From contig CAVWNV010000007.1 in the NCBI GenBank assembly GCA_963756515.1, forward strand, positions 1 to 64,000: a stretch of DNA of 64,000 nt, written 5' to 3'. A program made the position numbers and the translations under genes. This document shows positions 8,596 to 16,540 of the stretch, piece after piece (position 1 is the first letter of the stretch; the number at the start of each line of letters is the position of its first letter). This DNA is from Bog-756 sp963756515 (GTDB lineage: Bacteria; Actinomycetota; Acidimicrobiia; Acidimicrobiales; RAAP-2). The notes under the pieces were generated by a model that saw only the letters and a list, made by a program, of their open reading frames with translations, was not told the origin of the DNA and did not search any database.

Positions 8596-9699
8596 TCACC
8601 TCGAGGCCGGCGACCGCCCCTGGAGATGAATGGCGATGGAGTCCCGTCCCGACCGCTTCACCTGGTACAGAGCGAAGTCGGCATTGTCCATCAGGTGTTC
8701 GACTGTCGGCACCGACTGATCCAGACCGCCCACTCCGATGCTCAGGGTCACGGGAACCTCGGCTGCGTCATGAAGGTCGTGCTGTATGCGCTCGGCGACC
8801 TTCACCGCACTCAGAACGTCGGTATCCGGGAGGAGTAGGGCGAACTCGTCGCCCCCGATGCGACTGGCCAGGTCGAACGCCCGGCTGTTGTCCCGGAGCA
8901 CCGATCCGATGCCGGCCAGCACATGGTCACCGACGACGTGCCCGTAGGTGTCGTTGACGGATTTGAACTGGTCGACGTCGATCATCAGGAGGCAGAGTGG
9001 ACTGTGGTTCCGGAGCGACCGGGCGATCTCTTCGTCCATACGCTGACGGAGCACCCGACGGACGGCACACCCGGTGAGTTCGTCGACGGACGCCATCTCC
9101 GCCAGCGCGGCCTGGAGCTGCGCCTCGTGCTGTTCGAAATGCGTCCGATTGACGGCGGCGGCGACGGTGAGTGCCGAGGCGCCTGCGACGGAGGCGAAAA
9201 GGAGGAACTCCTGGCCGGAGGAGCTCGTGCCCTGTCGACCGGTCTGGGCCACGAGAGCCAACGACGCCAGAGCGGCGAGGCCGCACACCCCTGCGCCGCG
9301 GGGGGTGAACATCAGTGTGCCGTAGATCAGGGGAAGGAACAGCAGTATGAGCACCGGGCTGCTCATCCCGGAGTCGAGCATGGCGATGGTGGCGACTCCG
9401 AACGCCGACAGGGCCGTCCAGGTCAACGAATAGGTGCCACACCACGGCTTCGAGGCCACGAGGGGCGCCAGGAGCATCCCGGCCAGGGCCAGTGCGAGCC
9501 AGACCGAGGCCACCGCCCGCAGGATCGAGCGATGGGGACCCTCAGGGGTGAGGGCCAGGTAACACACGACCACCAGGGTTTCGACCAGGAAGATGCCAAA
9601 TCCGATGCGGATGTGCGTGAGCCAGAAGCTCTCCCGCGCCGCCTTCTCGGCGTCGGTCCCGAGTGCGTCATCGAGCAGATCCTGCTGGGTCGGGTTCAT
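8596..9699 (-). CDS. Membrane diguanylate cyclase (GGDEF)
   Basis: Makes the second messenger cyclic di-GMP from two GTP. The N-terminal half (about residues 30-185) carries five to six membrane helices without a recognised sensor name; the C-terminal GGDEF domain (about 200-360) has the intact active site GGDEF (282-286) and an inhibitory I-site RAFD (273-276) exactly five residues upstream, so it should be active and product-inhibited. No EAL or HD-GYP domain is attached. ATG 9699 is preceded by GAGGGG at a rather long distance. It is a single-gene unit; the signal sensed is unknown. Confidence 0.93.
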   Translation of the reverse strand: MNPTQQDLLDDALGTDAEKAARESFWLTHIRIGFGIFLVETLVVVCYLALTPEGPHRSILRAVASVWLALALAGMLLAPLVASKPWCGTYSLTWTALSAFGVATIAMLDSGMSSPVLILLFLPLIYGTLMFTPRGAGVCGLAALASLALVAQTGRQGTSSSGQEFLLFASVAGASALTVAAAVNRTHFEQHEAQLQAALAEMASVDELTGCAVRRVLRQRMDEEIARSLRNHSPLCLLMIDVDQFKSVNDTYGHVVGDHVLAGIGSVLRDNSRAFDLASRIGGDEFALLLPDTDVLSAVKVAERIQHDLHDAAEVPVTLSIGVGGLDQSVPTVEHLMDNADFALYQVKRSGRDSIAIHLQGRSPASR

Positions 9700-9782
9700 A
9701 GTCGAATCTGCCCCTCACGAGTGATTCTCTGTAGCTATCGGCCGACTCGATCTGCAGCTTTAAACACCGCCTGATGCTCGTT

Positions 9783-10004
9783 CTAGTCGATGGCCCTGTC
9801 TGTGACCGGATTGACGGACACGAGTTCGATGTTCAGGTCGAGCAGGAGTTGGAACAGGCCGTGGATCTTGGTCTGGTCGGGTACGACCCCCACCAGATGG
9901 GTGTGGCCGTCGGTGCAGTAGCGGGAGTCGAACCCATCGATGGCCTTCAGCAGCCCTTTGCTCAGTTCTCCGCGCACGACTATCTCAAACTTCTCGGGCG
10001 ACAA
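9783..10004 (-). CDS. Conserved small protein of unknown function
   Basis: A 73-residue acidic-to-neutral protein with alternating strand and helix pattern (FEIVVRGELSKGLLKAI, then HTHLVGVVPDQTKIHGLFQLLLDLNIELVSVNPV). It resembles short actinobacterial proteins that end in a predicted beta-alpha-beta fold, but I cannot assign a function. The start is TTG 10004, supported by AAAGGA 6 nt upstream; there is no nearby ATG. Downstream is the diguanylate cyclase on the same strand, about 80 nt away. Confidence 0.6.
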   Translation of the reverse strand: MSPEKFEIVVRGELSKGLLKAIDGFDSRYCTDGHTHLVGVVPDQTKIHGLFQLLLDLNIELVSVNPVTDRAID

Positions 10005-10019
10005 GACGCGTCCTTTCGG

Positions 10020-10460
10020 TCAGTTGGTGTGGCTCGCCGGGTTATGAACCTGGAAGAGTGTCTGCCTCGGCGACGCCTGGAGCATCCGTGGCTCGATAGG
10101 CAATCGACTCGGGGCTGCTCGCGACGAGTCGGATGCGTAGCCACCACTTCGTCGGCTACCGCCGATGTCGAGGCATCTCATCGGCCCGGCCGCCGGCCAC
10201 TCGTTTGGTGGCATGCATTCGACCACTGGTTCGTAAGCGAAAGGTTCGAAGCCGTTAAGAAGGAGGTAAGAGCGCCCCACGTAGACGAGGCCGACGAAGT
10301 CGTTGACGCCGGCTCGCGAGCTGGCGGGCCTGCCGGCGGACAGGGGCGGCGACCGCTCCGAACTCGAACTGCACGATCTCGCCCGTCCATCGCCGAGGAA
10401 TGGCGACGGTCAAAGGCGGCCATGCCTACCGGCGGTCCTGTGTGCAGTTGCCGGCAACCC
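10020..10460 (-). other. Gene-free stretch with possible decayed coding remnant
   Basis: About 480 bases between two small genes hold no convincing intact gene. On the minus strand two short segments look protein-like in different frames: one around 10340-10420 (TVAIPRRWTGEIVQFEFGAV) and one around 10190-10295 (VNDFVGLVYVGRSYLLLNGF and on through FAYEPVVECMPPNEW). They would join only across frameshifts, so a degraded gene is possible but unproven. Confidence 0.25.
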
Positions 10461-10484
10461 ACTCAGCTACCACTCAGACTGCAG

Positions 10485-10634
10485 TCACCGCTTCTCGGGG
10501 ATCAGCGGGTAGAGCCGGAAGAGTGGAAAGGCCGCTTCAGAGTCGTGCGGCACGTAGTGGAAGCCACCCGTATTGTCGAACATCAATCGGTCGTATCGGG
10601 CGCAGATGTCGCAGTGCTCGGGGTCGTGGTCCAT
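10485..10634 (-). CDS. 49-residue CxxC small protein
   Basis: Short gene with strong local support: ATG 10634 is preceded by GAGGTG with a 6-nt spacer, and the 49-residue product is compositionally protein-like, rich in His, Asp, Phe, Tyr and Pro. It begins MDHDPEHCDICARYDRLMFD, so it has one CxxC (Cys8, Cys11) flanked by histidines, a possible half zinc knuckle, and ends FRLYPLIPEKR. No family recognised. It is oriented with the downstream small gene at 9783-10004, with the gene-poor stretch between. Confidence 0.55.
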   Translation of the reverse strand: MDHDPEHCDICARYDRLMFDNTGGFHYVPHDSEAAFPLFRLYPLIPEKR

Positions 10635-10825
10635 GCTGTTCACCTCATGTGGTCAGCACCCCTCTCCTCAAAACATCGGCCTGGTTCGGCAAATCCTTGA
10701 CCCGGCCGACATCGGTGGCGAGTCCAATGCGCCGGCATCGGGTCACACCGATGGGAGGTCACCGGCGTACGGCGGCCGGTGTCGCCCGGACCAACCGAGC
10801 GGGTTCCAGCTGTCGAACGAGTCGG

Positions 10826-11311
10826 TCAGCCGAGGTTGGTTGCGACGAGGTCCTTCACGTAGCCCAGGTCCTGGGGGGATCCGAAGGCCCGATAGGGGAT
10901 CCAGAGGAAGCTCCTGTTCCTCCCGGTCATGAGGATGAGACCTTGCCTCCGGAAGTAGACCTTTTGGAAACGCTTCCAGTCCATGTCGGCTGTCTCATGC
11001 AGAGCGACGTCGATTCCATCAGCGTGGAAGGTCACGGTTCGCCACTGGCGATACGCCGAGTTGGCCCCATAGCGCACGAGGTACACGACCGCGGTGAGAG
11101 CCACGGCAATGGCGAAGTACACGACCGCTAGCACCAATCCGAAGGCCGGATCCTCTCCCGCCGACAGGGTGATCACGACTGCCGCGACCACGGGGATCAG
11201 GACGTAGAGGACCACCAGCCGCGTCAGTGACCGTGAGTCGACGAACGAGCGAGCTCGCCAGATCTCCCCTGGTGTCGGCGCGAAGGAGACGGTCACGGCA
11301 TGCCTCGACAC
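10826..11311 (-). CDS. YcxB-like membrane protein
   Basis: A 161-aa protein with the YcxB-like layout: a short N-terminal strand region (VTVSFAPTPGEIWRARSF), two adjacent membrane helices (about residues 31-50 and 56-80), then a cytoplasmic PH-like domain (YRQWRTVTFHADGIDVALHETADMDWKRFQKVYFRRQGLIL through FLWIPYRAF). Function of the family is unknown. GTG 11311 has TAGGAT 6 nt upstream on the coding strand (11318-11323), fitting a leaderless transcript and supporting this start. Confidence 0.75.
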   Translation of the reverse strand: MSRHAVTVSFAPTPGEIWRARSFVDSRSLTRLVVLYVLIPVVAAVVITLSAGEDPAFGLVLAVVYFAIAVALTAVVYLVRYGANSAYRQWRTVTFHADGIDVALHETADMDWKRFQKVYFRRQGLILMTGRNRSFLWIPYRAFGSPQDLGYVKDLVATNLG

Positions 11312-11414
11312 AGGCCGATCCTACTGAGTTGCCGCGGTCACGGCCCGGCCCGCCGGCCCGGTGGCCCTGTCTGTGAGGCCACCCATCGCCATCCGGTCGC
11401 TCTGAGTCGCGGGA

Positions 11415-12068
11415 CTACCGCCGAACCTCGGCGATGAAGGCGTTGAACGCCGGCTCCCACTGTTCCGTCCACAAGGATTGAAGTTCCGGTGGCATGCCGG
11501 ACAGCATCTGGTCCCGTTGCTCCGACGTGAGGTGTTCCCGCACGAGACCGAGGGCCAGCCACGGTTTGTCCCCGTCGAAAGACCGCAACGCATGCCCGGG
11601 GAGCTGTGCCCATTCTTCCGGACTCAACCATGCACTGGCGACCGGTAGTACCTCGGTCTCCTCCTCCTCGAGGTGGGGCCGAAGTGTTTCGTCGATCGTC
11701 GTGATGAGGCTGACTACAGCCTGGGCTCCCTCGATGGACGGGCTGGTCCGCCAGGTGTCGATCGCCGTCCGCGCCTGATCCATCGGATCGTCCAGCAAGC
11801 CGTGCTGGGCACTGATGCGCTCGAGCATCGCCTTGTCCTCGACAAGACGCTGTTCGAGGATCGGATAGATCAGCTCGTCCTCGCCGGCATGGTGCACGTG
11901 GAGGAACTCGAGGACGTTCTCGCAGTAGGAGCCGATGAGATCCACGCGCTCAGAACTGTCGCCAGCACTGGTCACCAAGCCTGGTGCCGCCTGCAATGCG
12001 CCCATGAGGGCCTGATGAACGGCAATCATGTCGGAGGTCTCAGTGGCATAGCTGCCCGGTGCGGTCAT
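11415..12068 (-). CDS. Hemerythrin-like domain protein
   Basis: Four-helix hemerythrin/HHE protein (217 aa), expected to bind a di-iron centre for oxygen, NO or peroxide sensing or handling. Likely ligands fall in order: His18 (MIAVHQAL), His60 and Glu64 (HVHHAGEDELIYP), His89 (ISAQHG), His132 and Glu136 (RPHLEEEE). The C-terminal 70 residues (WLSPEEWAQLPGHALRSF and beyond) are an extra helical extension. ATG 12068 has GGAAGGGAAGG upstream. A perfect palindrome at 12147-12161 lies about 80 bp upstream and may be regulatory. Confidence 0.85.
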   Translation of the reverse strand: MTAPGSYATETSDMIAVHQALMGALQAAPGLVTSAGDSSERVDLIGSYCENVLEFLHVHHAGEDELIYPILEQRLVEDKAMLERISAQHGLLDDPMDQARTAIDTWRTSPSIEGAQAVVSLITTIDETLRPHLEEEETEVLPVASAWLSPEEWAQLPGHALRSFDGDKPWLALGLVREHLTSEQRDQMLSGMPPELQSLWTEQWEPAFNAFIAEVRR

Positions 12069-12146
12069 GTGGCCTTCCCTTCCTCGTGATCAAGGGCAAA
12101 ATAGCACCGGCATCTCGTGACGGCGCAGGCCGGAGGCCGGCCCATA

Positions 12147-12161
12147 GCAACTATAAGTTGC
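12147..12161. promoter_or_regulatory. Perfect 6-3-6 palindrome upstream of hemerythrin gene
   Basis: GCAACT-ATA-AGTTGC, arms exact, in the 230-bp region between the hemerythrin gene start and the end of the TetR gene. Candidate operator; the binding protein is unknown, though the adjacent TetR regulator is an obvious guess. Confidence 0.35.
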
Positions 12162-12300
12162 AAAGATCGGGGAGTTGGTCCATAGTGTGTCGGGCGGCGG
12201 ATCCCAATCGATCACCATGTCCTGGACCCCAGCCACCGATCGGGGCCCCAGGCGTGGTGGTTCGGTTGATCCTCTTCGACCGCGCCTCGCCCGACCGCCG

Positions 12301-13071
12301 CTACCGGGGAGCCAGGTCGGGATCGAATTCGAAGAACTGGCGAACGAGACCTTCCAGCGCCACGGCGAAGATGGTCCACTCCTGCAGGTCGCCCTTCGGG
12401 CCGGTGGGCCGGAGCACGACTCTCCTCGATGAGTCGTCGAGCCGATCGCGCATTCCGTAGCCCTCGCTCAGCGAGTCTTCGGCGACGACGAAATCGCGGA
12501 CGGTGAATTGTTCCCGAAGTCGGAGCCCGAGCAGTGCCGCCATGCCGTCATAGATGGCTTCGATCCTGGCCGTGAAGCCATCGAACGCCGAGAGCAGCGC
12601 ACCTTCGATCCTCTTACGACTCTCGTTCTCCCCGCCGGTCGAGGTCTGGGCCCAGACCCCTATCAGCAGCGGCCAGTTGACGGACTCCCGCACCGCTCGT
12701 GCGTTCAGTTCCCCGGCCAGGCGGCAAAGATCACGGAGAGCCTGCTCACGGGAGTCCAGCGTTGTCAGATCGATCGATCCCACGATCGGTCCGATCGCCG
12801 CTTCAGCCGCATCGATCTCTGCACTGTTCTGACCTTGGGCCACTGATACGAGGACGTCGGTTTGGAAGTCGGACTGGCTGTCCCACACCCTGCGTATGAC
12901 CGAGGCATTGGTCAGCCGAACCCCCGTGTCCTGCTCGATACGCGCAAATACCCGCTTGAACGTCAGCGCTGCAGCACCCGAACTCAGACCCTCCTCTTTC
13001 AGCATGGTTCGACCAGCTTCGAGGATCAATTCCCTCAACTCGTCTCGGGTGTGCCGGGCACTCTTGGCCAT
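12301..13071 (-). CDS. TetR/AcrR-like transcriptional regulator
   Basis: Regulator of 256 aa. The N-terminal region (HTRDELRELILEAGRTMLKEEGLSSGAAALTFKRVFARIEQDTGVRLTNASVIRRVW) reads as a TetR-type helix-turn-helix, slightly longer than usual between helices 1 and 2, followed by an all-helical ligand/dimer domain. ATG 13071 has GGAGGCGAAGG upstream. It is divergent from the membrane protein gene at 13285, and hemerythrin lies downstream on the same strand 230 bp away; either could be a target. Ligand unknown. Confidence 0.75.
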   Translation of the reverse strand: MAKSARHTRDELRELILEAGRTMLKEEGLSSGAAALTFKRVFARIEQDTGVRLTNASVIRRVWDSQSDFQTDVLVSVAQGQNSAEIDAAEAAIGPIVGSIDLTTLDSREQALRDLCRLAGELNARAVRESVNWPLLIGVWAQTSTGGENESRKRIEGALLSAFDGFTARIEAIYDGMAALLGLRLREQFTVRDFVVAEDSLSEGYGMRDRLDDSSRRVVLRPTGPKGDLQEWTIFAVALEGLVRQFFEFDPDLAPR

Positions 13072-13284
13072 GACCTTCGCCTCCGTTCCGGGCGAACCCT
13101 ACCCGTCTGACCAATGTCTGCAAATCAGATTCGATTACCAATGAATAGGTACATGGTCCCGACCGGAAGTGGTCTCAATGGTGCCAGGCCCGTGGCGCAC
13201 GGTCGCTGCAAATGATGGATTGCCACGGTGCGGATTGGTATCGTCCTGGACAGGACAGTAACCACAACAGGGGGAGGCGGGAAC

Positions 13285-13689
13285 ATGCAGTCAGACGTAC
13301 AGCAAATCGGCGGGGGCTGGCGGCTTTTTGCGGGAATCATGATCATGCTCGTGGGCATTTTCAACGCGATCGACGGCATCGTGACTATCGCAAATCCCCA
13401 TTATTTTGCCATCTATTCGGACGGCTATACCCACCATCTCATCTTCGGGACACTCAGGGCATGGGGGTGGGCAATCCTCATTGTGGGGATCGTGCAGTTC
13501 CTCGCCGCGTTCGCAATCTTCTCGCAACGAAGCTGGGGCGCGGTGGTCGGCATCATCGTTGCGGCCCTGAGCGCCATCGGCCAACTCCTCTACCTGGGGG
13601 TCGATCCATGGTGGTCGGTGGCCGTGATCGCCATCGACCTGTTGATCATCTACGGTCTGGCCGTCTACGGCTTCGCCGGTCCGGCCTGA
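13285..13689 (+). CDS. Four-helix membrane protein (DUF7144-like)
   Basis: A 134-aa integral membrane protein with four hydrophobic helices (LFAGIMIMLVGIFNAIDGIV, AWGWAILIVGIVQFLAAFAIF, WGAVVGIIVAALSAIGQLLYLG, WWSVAVIAIDLLIIYGLAVYGF) separated by short loops; this matches the small four-TM family common in actinobacteria, of unknown function. ATG 13285 is fixed by GGGGGAGG about 7-8 nt upstream; the frame is open 19 codons further but without a site. It is divergent from the TetR gene. Confidence 0.75.
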   Translation: MQSDVQQIGGGWRLFAGIMIMLVGIFNAIDGIVTIANPHYFAIYSDGYTHHLIFGTLRAWGWAILIVGIVQFLAAFAIFSQRSWGAVVGIIVAALSAIGQLLYLGVDPWWSVAVIAIDLLIIYGLAVYGFAGPA

Positions 13690-13775
13690 CGTCCGCTTCG
13701 GGTCTGTTCCGAGGTCGTAGGAGCGGGCGTTCCGAGGCCGCCTGACGGACGGCGCGGCGCTTCACCACCCAGCGG

Positions 13776-14216
13776 TCAAGTCGTCTTGGGCGTCCCCTCG
13801 AGGGCCTTGACGAGCAACTCCTGAAGCTCGACCCGCTCACGGCTCGTGAGCGTGTAGAGCACATCGTCCTCCACGCTCTCTATGCCACGTTCGGCGCTCT
13901 CGAATGCGGTCAGTCCTTCATCGGTGATCTCGACGAGGTGCCGCCGCCGGTCGGCCGGATCTCGACGTCGGTAGGCGAATCCCCTCGATTCGAGTTCGTT
14001 GAGGAGGAGCACCAGATTGTTGGCATCGATACACAACATCTCCCCCAGGTCCTGCTGCGGGATCGGATTGTGCTCGCGCAGATGGGCCAGCATCACGAAC
14101 TCCTTCAACCGCATTCCCAGGAGATCCTCGGAGGTCCTCCGGTAGACGAGCCGGGAGAGCTGGGTCAGCAACACCGTCACTCCGGGCGTCGTCGTGGTGG
14201 GCATGGGCGTGATCAT
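13776..14216 (-). CDS. MarR-family regulator
   Basis: Winged-helix repressor of about 146 aa: dimerising N-terminal helix (VTVLLTQLSRLVYRRTSEDLLGMRLKEFVMLAHLREH), recognition region (IPQQDLGEMLCIDANNLVLLLNELESRGFAYRRRDPADRRRHLVEITDEG, with the conserved D-x-R-x4 wing) and a C-terminal helix. It is divergent from a DHA2 exporter and a MarR-like palindrome covers the exporter promoter (14244-14272), so it probably represses the exporter and is relieved by a drug or phenolic ligand. Start could be ATG 14216 or ATG 14204; no ribosome-binding site decides. Confidence 0.88.
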   Translation of the reverse strand: MITPMPTTTTPGVTVLLTQLSRLVYRRTSEDLLGMRLKEFVMLAHLREHNPIPQQDLGEMLCIDANNLVLLLNELESRGFAYRRRDPADRRRHLVEITDEGLTAFESAERGIESVEDDVLYTLTSRERVELQELLVKALEGTPKTT

Positions 14217-14243
14217 AGCTGACCGAACGACTATCCCGCTGGC

Positions 14244-14272
14244 TTGACACTCACTAGGAAGGTGACTATCAA
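14244..14272 (+). promoter_or_regulatory. Promoter with overlapping MarR-type operator for MFS exporter
   Basis: TTGACA (14244-14249) and TATCAA (14267-14272) with a 17-bp spacer form a near-consensus vegetative promoter pointing to the MFS gene. The whole element is an imperfect palindrome: arms TTGACACTCAC and GTGACTATCAA match at 9 of 11 positions around a 7-bp spacer. A bound MarR dimer would cover both promoter boxes. Confidence 0.6.
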
Positions 14273-14349
14273 TAGAAAGGGAACCTCGTTCCAATCTCGT
14301 TCCCGCCGTAGCCAAGGAGCCTGCTATCCCCTCTTCCCTCACTTCGTTC

Positions 14350-15819
14350 GTGCTTGCTCGCCGCCGCTGGATCGCCCTGATCGTCGTGTGTTTTGCGATG
14401 TTGATGAACATCCTGGACCAGACGATCGTGAACGTGGCCATTCCGACCATCCAGCGCGACCTGCACTTCTCTCAGGCCTCGTTGGCCTGGGTCATCGACG
14501 CCTATCTGATCACGTTCGCCGGCACGCTCCTGCTGGCCGGACGACTGGGCGACCTCGTGGGCCGGAAGAAGGTGTTTCTGGTCGGCGTGGCCTTGTTCAC
14601 GTCGGCCTCGGTCGCGTGTGGCGCCGCCGACAGTCAGATCCTGCTCATCTCGGCCCGGTTCGTCCAGGGGCTGGGTGCAGCTCTGTCGTCCTCGGTCATC
14701 CTGGCCATCGTCGTGGCTGACTTCCCCATCCCGAGTGAGCGAGCCAAGGCGATGAGCTCGTACATCATCGTCGCGGTCGGTGGCGGATCACTGGGGCTTC
14801 TGATCGGTGGGTACGTGACCCAGGCCCTCAGCTGGCACTGGATCTTCTTCATCAACATCCCCATCGGCATCGCCACCTTTGCCGCCGGGTTGGTGCTGAT
14901 CGAGGAGAACGTCGGCATCGGATTCCGCGCCGGGCTGGACATAGCTGGCGCCGTCCTGAGTACGGTCGGGCTGATGTTGGCGGTGTACGCCATCGTGAGC
15001 TCGAGTCAATACGGCTGGGATTCAACCCATACATTGGGCTTTGGCGCAGCCGCCCTCCTCGTCCTCGCGGCGTTTCTGGTTCTGGAGAGTCGACTGGCCA
15101 CTCCGATGATGCCCATGCCCGTGATGCGGTCTCCGGGACTTCTCGCATCGAGCCTGGTGAGAGGATTGATGGTCGTCGGCATGTACAGCACCTTCTTCAT
15201 CGGTGTCCTCTACTTCCAGCATGTTCTCGGATATGACCCGATCAGGACCGGACTGGCCTTCCTGCCCCAGACACTTTGCGTGGCGCTGATGTCGGCTGGG
15301 CTGACCACTCGCATCATGGAGAAGTTGCGGCCCAAGTTGACCGCCCTGATCGGGCTCGTGGTGCTCGGCACAGGACTGACGCTGTTCATCACATCAGGCG
15401 TGCACACGTCCTACTTTCCGCATCTCTTCGTGGCCGTGCTTCTGGTCGGTTTGGGGGCGGCCACGGCCTTTACCCCTTTGCTGACCATGGCCGTGGCGCA
15501 CGTTCCACCCAAAGACGCCGGCATCGGCTCGGGAATCGTGAATGTCTCGCAACAGGTATCGGCGGCCTTCTCGGTGGCGGTCCTCGGTGCGGTGTCCACC
15601 AAGCGCACGGCCACCCTGCTCGCTCACGGCCGTTCGGTCCTCGACGCCTTGGACGGCGGCTATCGGTTGGCCTTTGTCATCGCCCTCGGTAGCGTGATCG
15701 TCGGGATCGCCCTCGGTGTCGTCATTCTCAAGAACGAGAGAGCGCCGCACGATCAACCGGAGGTTGGCGATGCATCCGATGAGGCGATCTCTGAGACGAT
15801 GATCGCCGAGGTGCTCTGA
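14350..15819 (+). CDS. DHA2-family MFS drug exporter (EmrB/QacA-like)
   Basis: Fourteen-helix proton-coupled exporter of 489 aa. Hallmarks: motif D1 in helix 1 (LDQTIVNVAIPTIQ), motif A (GRLGDLVGRKKV) after helix 2, motif C-like (GGGSLGLLIGGYV) in helix 5, and repeated long hydrophobic helices to residue about 460. GTG 14350 lies 30 nt after AAGGAG (14314-14319). An in-frame ATC at 14326 has ideal 6-nt spacing from that site and would add eight residues (start PSSLTSF), so the true start may be ATC. Controlled by the divergent MarR gene; substrate unknown. Confidence 0.92.
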   Translation: MLARRRWIALIVVCFAMLMNILDQTIVNVAIPTIQRDLHFSQASLAWVIDAYLITFAGTLLLAGRLGDLVGRKKVFLVGVALFTSASVACGAADSQILLISARFVQGLGAALSSSVILAIVVADFPIPSERAKAMSSYIIVAVGGGSLGLLIGGYVTQALSWHWIFFINIPIGIATFAAGLVLIEENVGIGFRAGLDIAGAVLSTVGLMLAVYAIVSSSQYGWDSTHTLGFGAAALLVLAAFLVLESRLATPMMPMPVMRSPGLLASSLVRGLMVVGMYSTFFIGVLYFQHVLGYDPIRTGLAFLPQTLCVALMSAGLTTRIMEKLRPKLTALIGLVVLGTGLTLFITSGVHTSYFPHLFVAVLLVGLGAATAFTPLLTMAVAHVPPKDAGIGSGIVNVSQQVSAAFSVAVLGAVSTKRTATLLAHGRSVLDALDGGYRLAFVIALGSVIVGIALGVVILKNERAPHDQPEVGDASDEAISETMIAEVL

Positions 15820-15919
15820 CCCGAAGTCACGGTCGGGCGGACGGGAAAGGCGGGCCCATCCGGCACTGTCGGATCCGGTACGTCATACTGGTCATGATCC
15901 CAGCCGAGGAGGCGGAGCG

Positions 15920-16339
15920 GTGAAATCACGGAAATCCGACGAACTACTCTCGCTGGTGCCACTCTTCTCGGGACTCTCGAAGAAGGACCTCGCGGTTGTA
16001 TCGAGTCTGACGACACGACTGAGCCTGCCGGCCGGGCACGAGTTGATGCATCAGGGCGGACTCGGGCGCGAGTTCGTCATCGTGTTGGAGGGAACCGTGG
16101 AGGTCGTCATCGACGGGGAGATCGTCGCCGAATGTGGTCCCGGCGAGTTCTTTGGTGAAATCGCGCTTCTCGAAGGTCGACCGCGGAACGCATCGGTGGT
16201 GGCCAAGGACGACGTCGTCGTCGATGTCATCGGTCGAGGTGAGTTCTCCTCGCTCCTCAAAGACCGTCCCGAGATAGAGAAGAAGGTCCGTGCCGCCATG
16301 GCACAGAGACTCGCTGACGACGCCGAATTGAAGGGTTGA
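15920..16339 (+). CDS. Stand-alone cyclic-nucleotide-binding domain protein
   Basis: A 139-residue protein made of one cNMP-binding domain: FSGLSKKDLAVVSSLTTRLSLPAGHELMHQGGLGREFVIVLEGTVEV, and the phosphate-binding cassette FFGEIALLEGRPRNASV with the Glu and Arg that contact cyclic nucleotide. There is no helix-turn-helix, so it is not a Crp-type regulator by itself; such proteins probably act by protein contact. GTG 15920 follows GAGGCGGAGCG. It stands alone, 100 nt after the MFS gene. Confidence 0.85.
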   Translation: MKSRKSDELLSLVPLFSGLSKKDLAVVSSLTTRLSLPAGHELMHQGGLGREFVIVLEGTVEVVIDGEIVAECGPGEFFGEIALLEGRPRNASVVAKDDVVVDVIGRGEFSSLLKDRPEIEKKVRAAMAQRLADDAELKG

Positions 16340-16540
16340 CCGTTCATTGCCGCCCGTGGGCTGATCGTGCCTCCCGGGTGTACGACCTGACCGGTGGGCG
16401 ACACCTGGCCCGGGCCAGCCGGGACCGCTTGGCAGTCGGGCGTGCGATGCCCCGGTTTGACTGGGGCACCCGGTCGCCTTCCGGGTAAGATCCCACGTCG
16501 ACATTGCAGAGCCTCCACCAATTGTCGCCTGGGGATTGTC

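Noticed and set aside
16448..16468. TGCCCC/GGGGCA inverted repeat before the reductase gene as an operator
   Set aside because: Six-base GC-rich arms are expected often in this base composition and no promoter boxes align with it.
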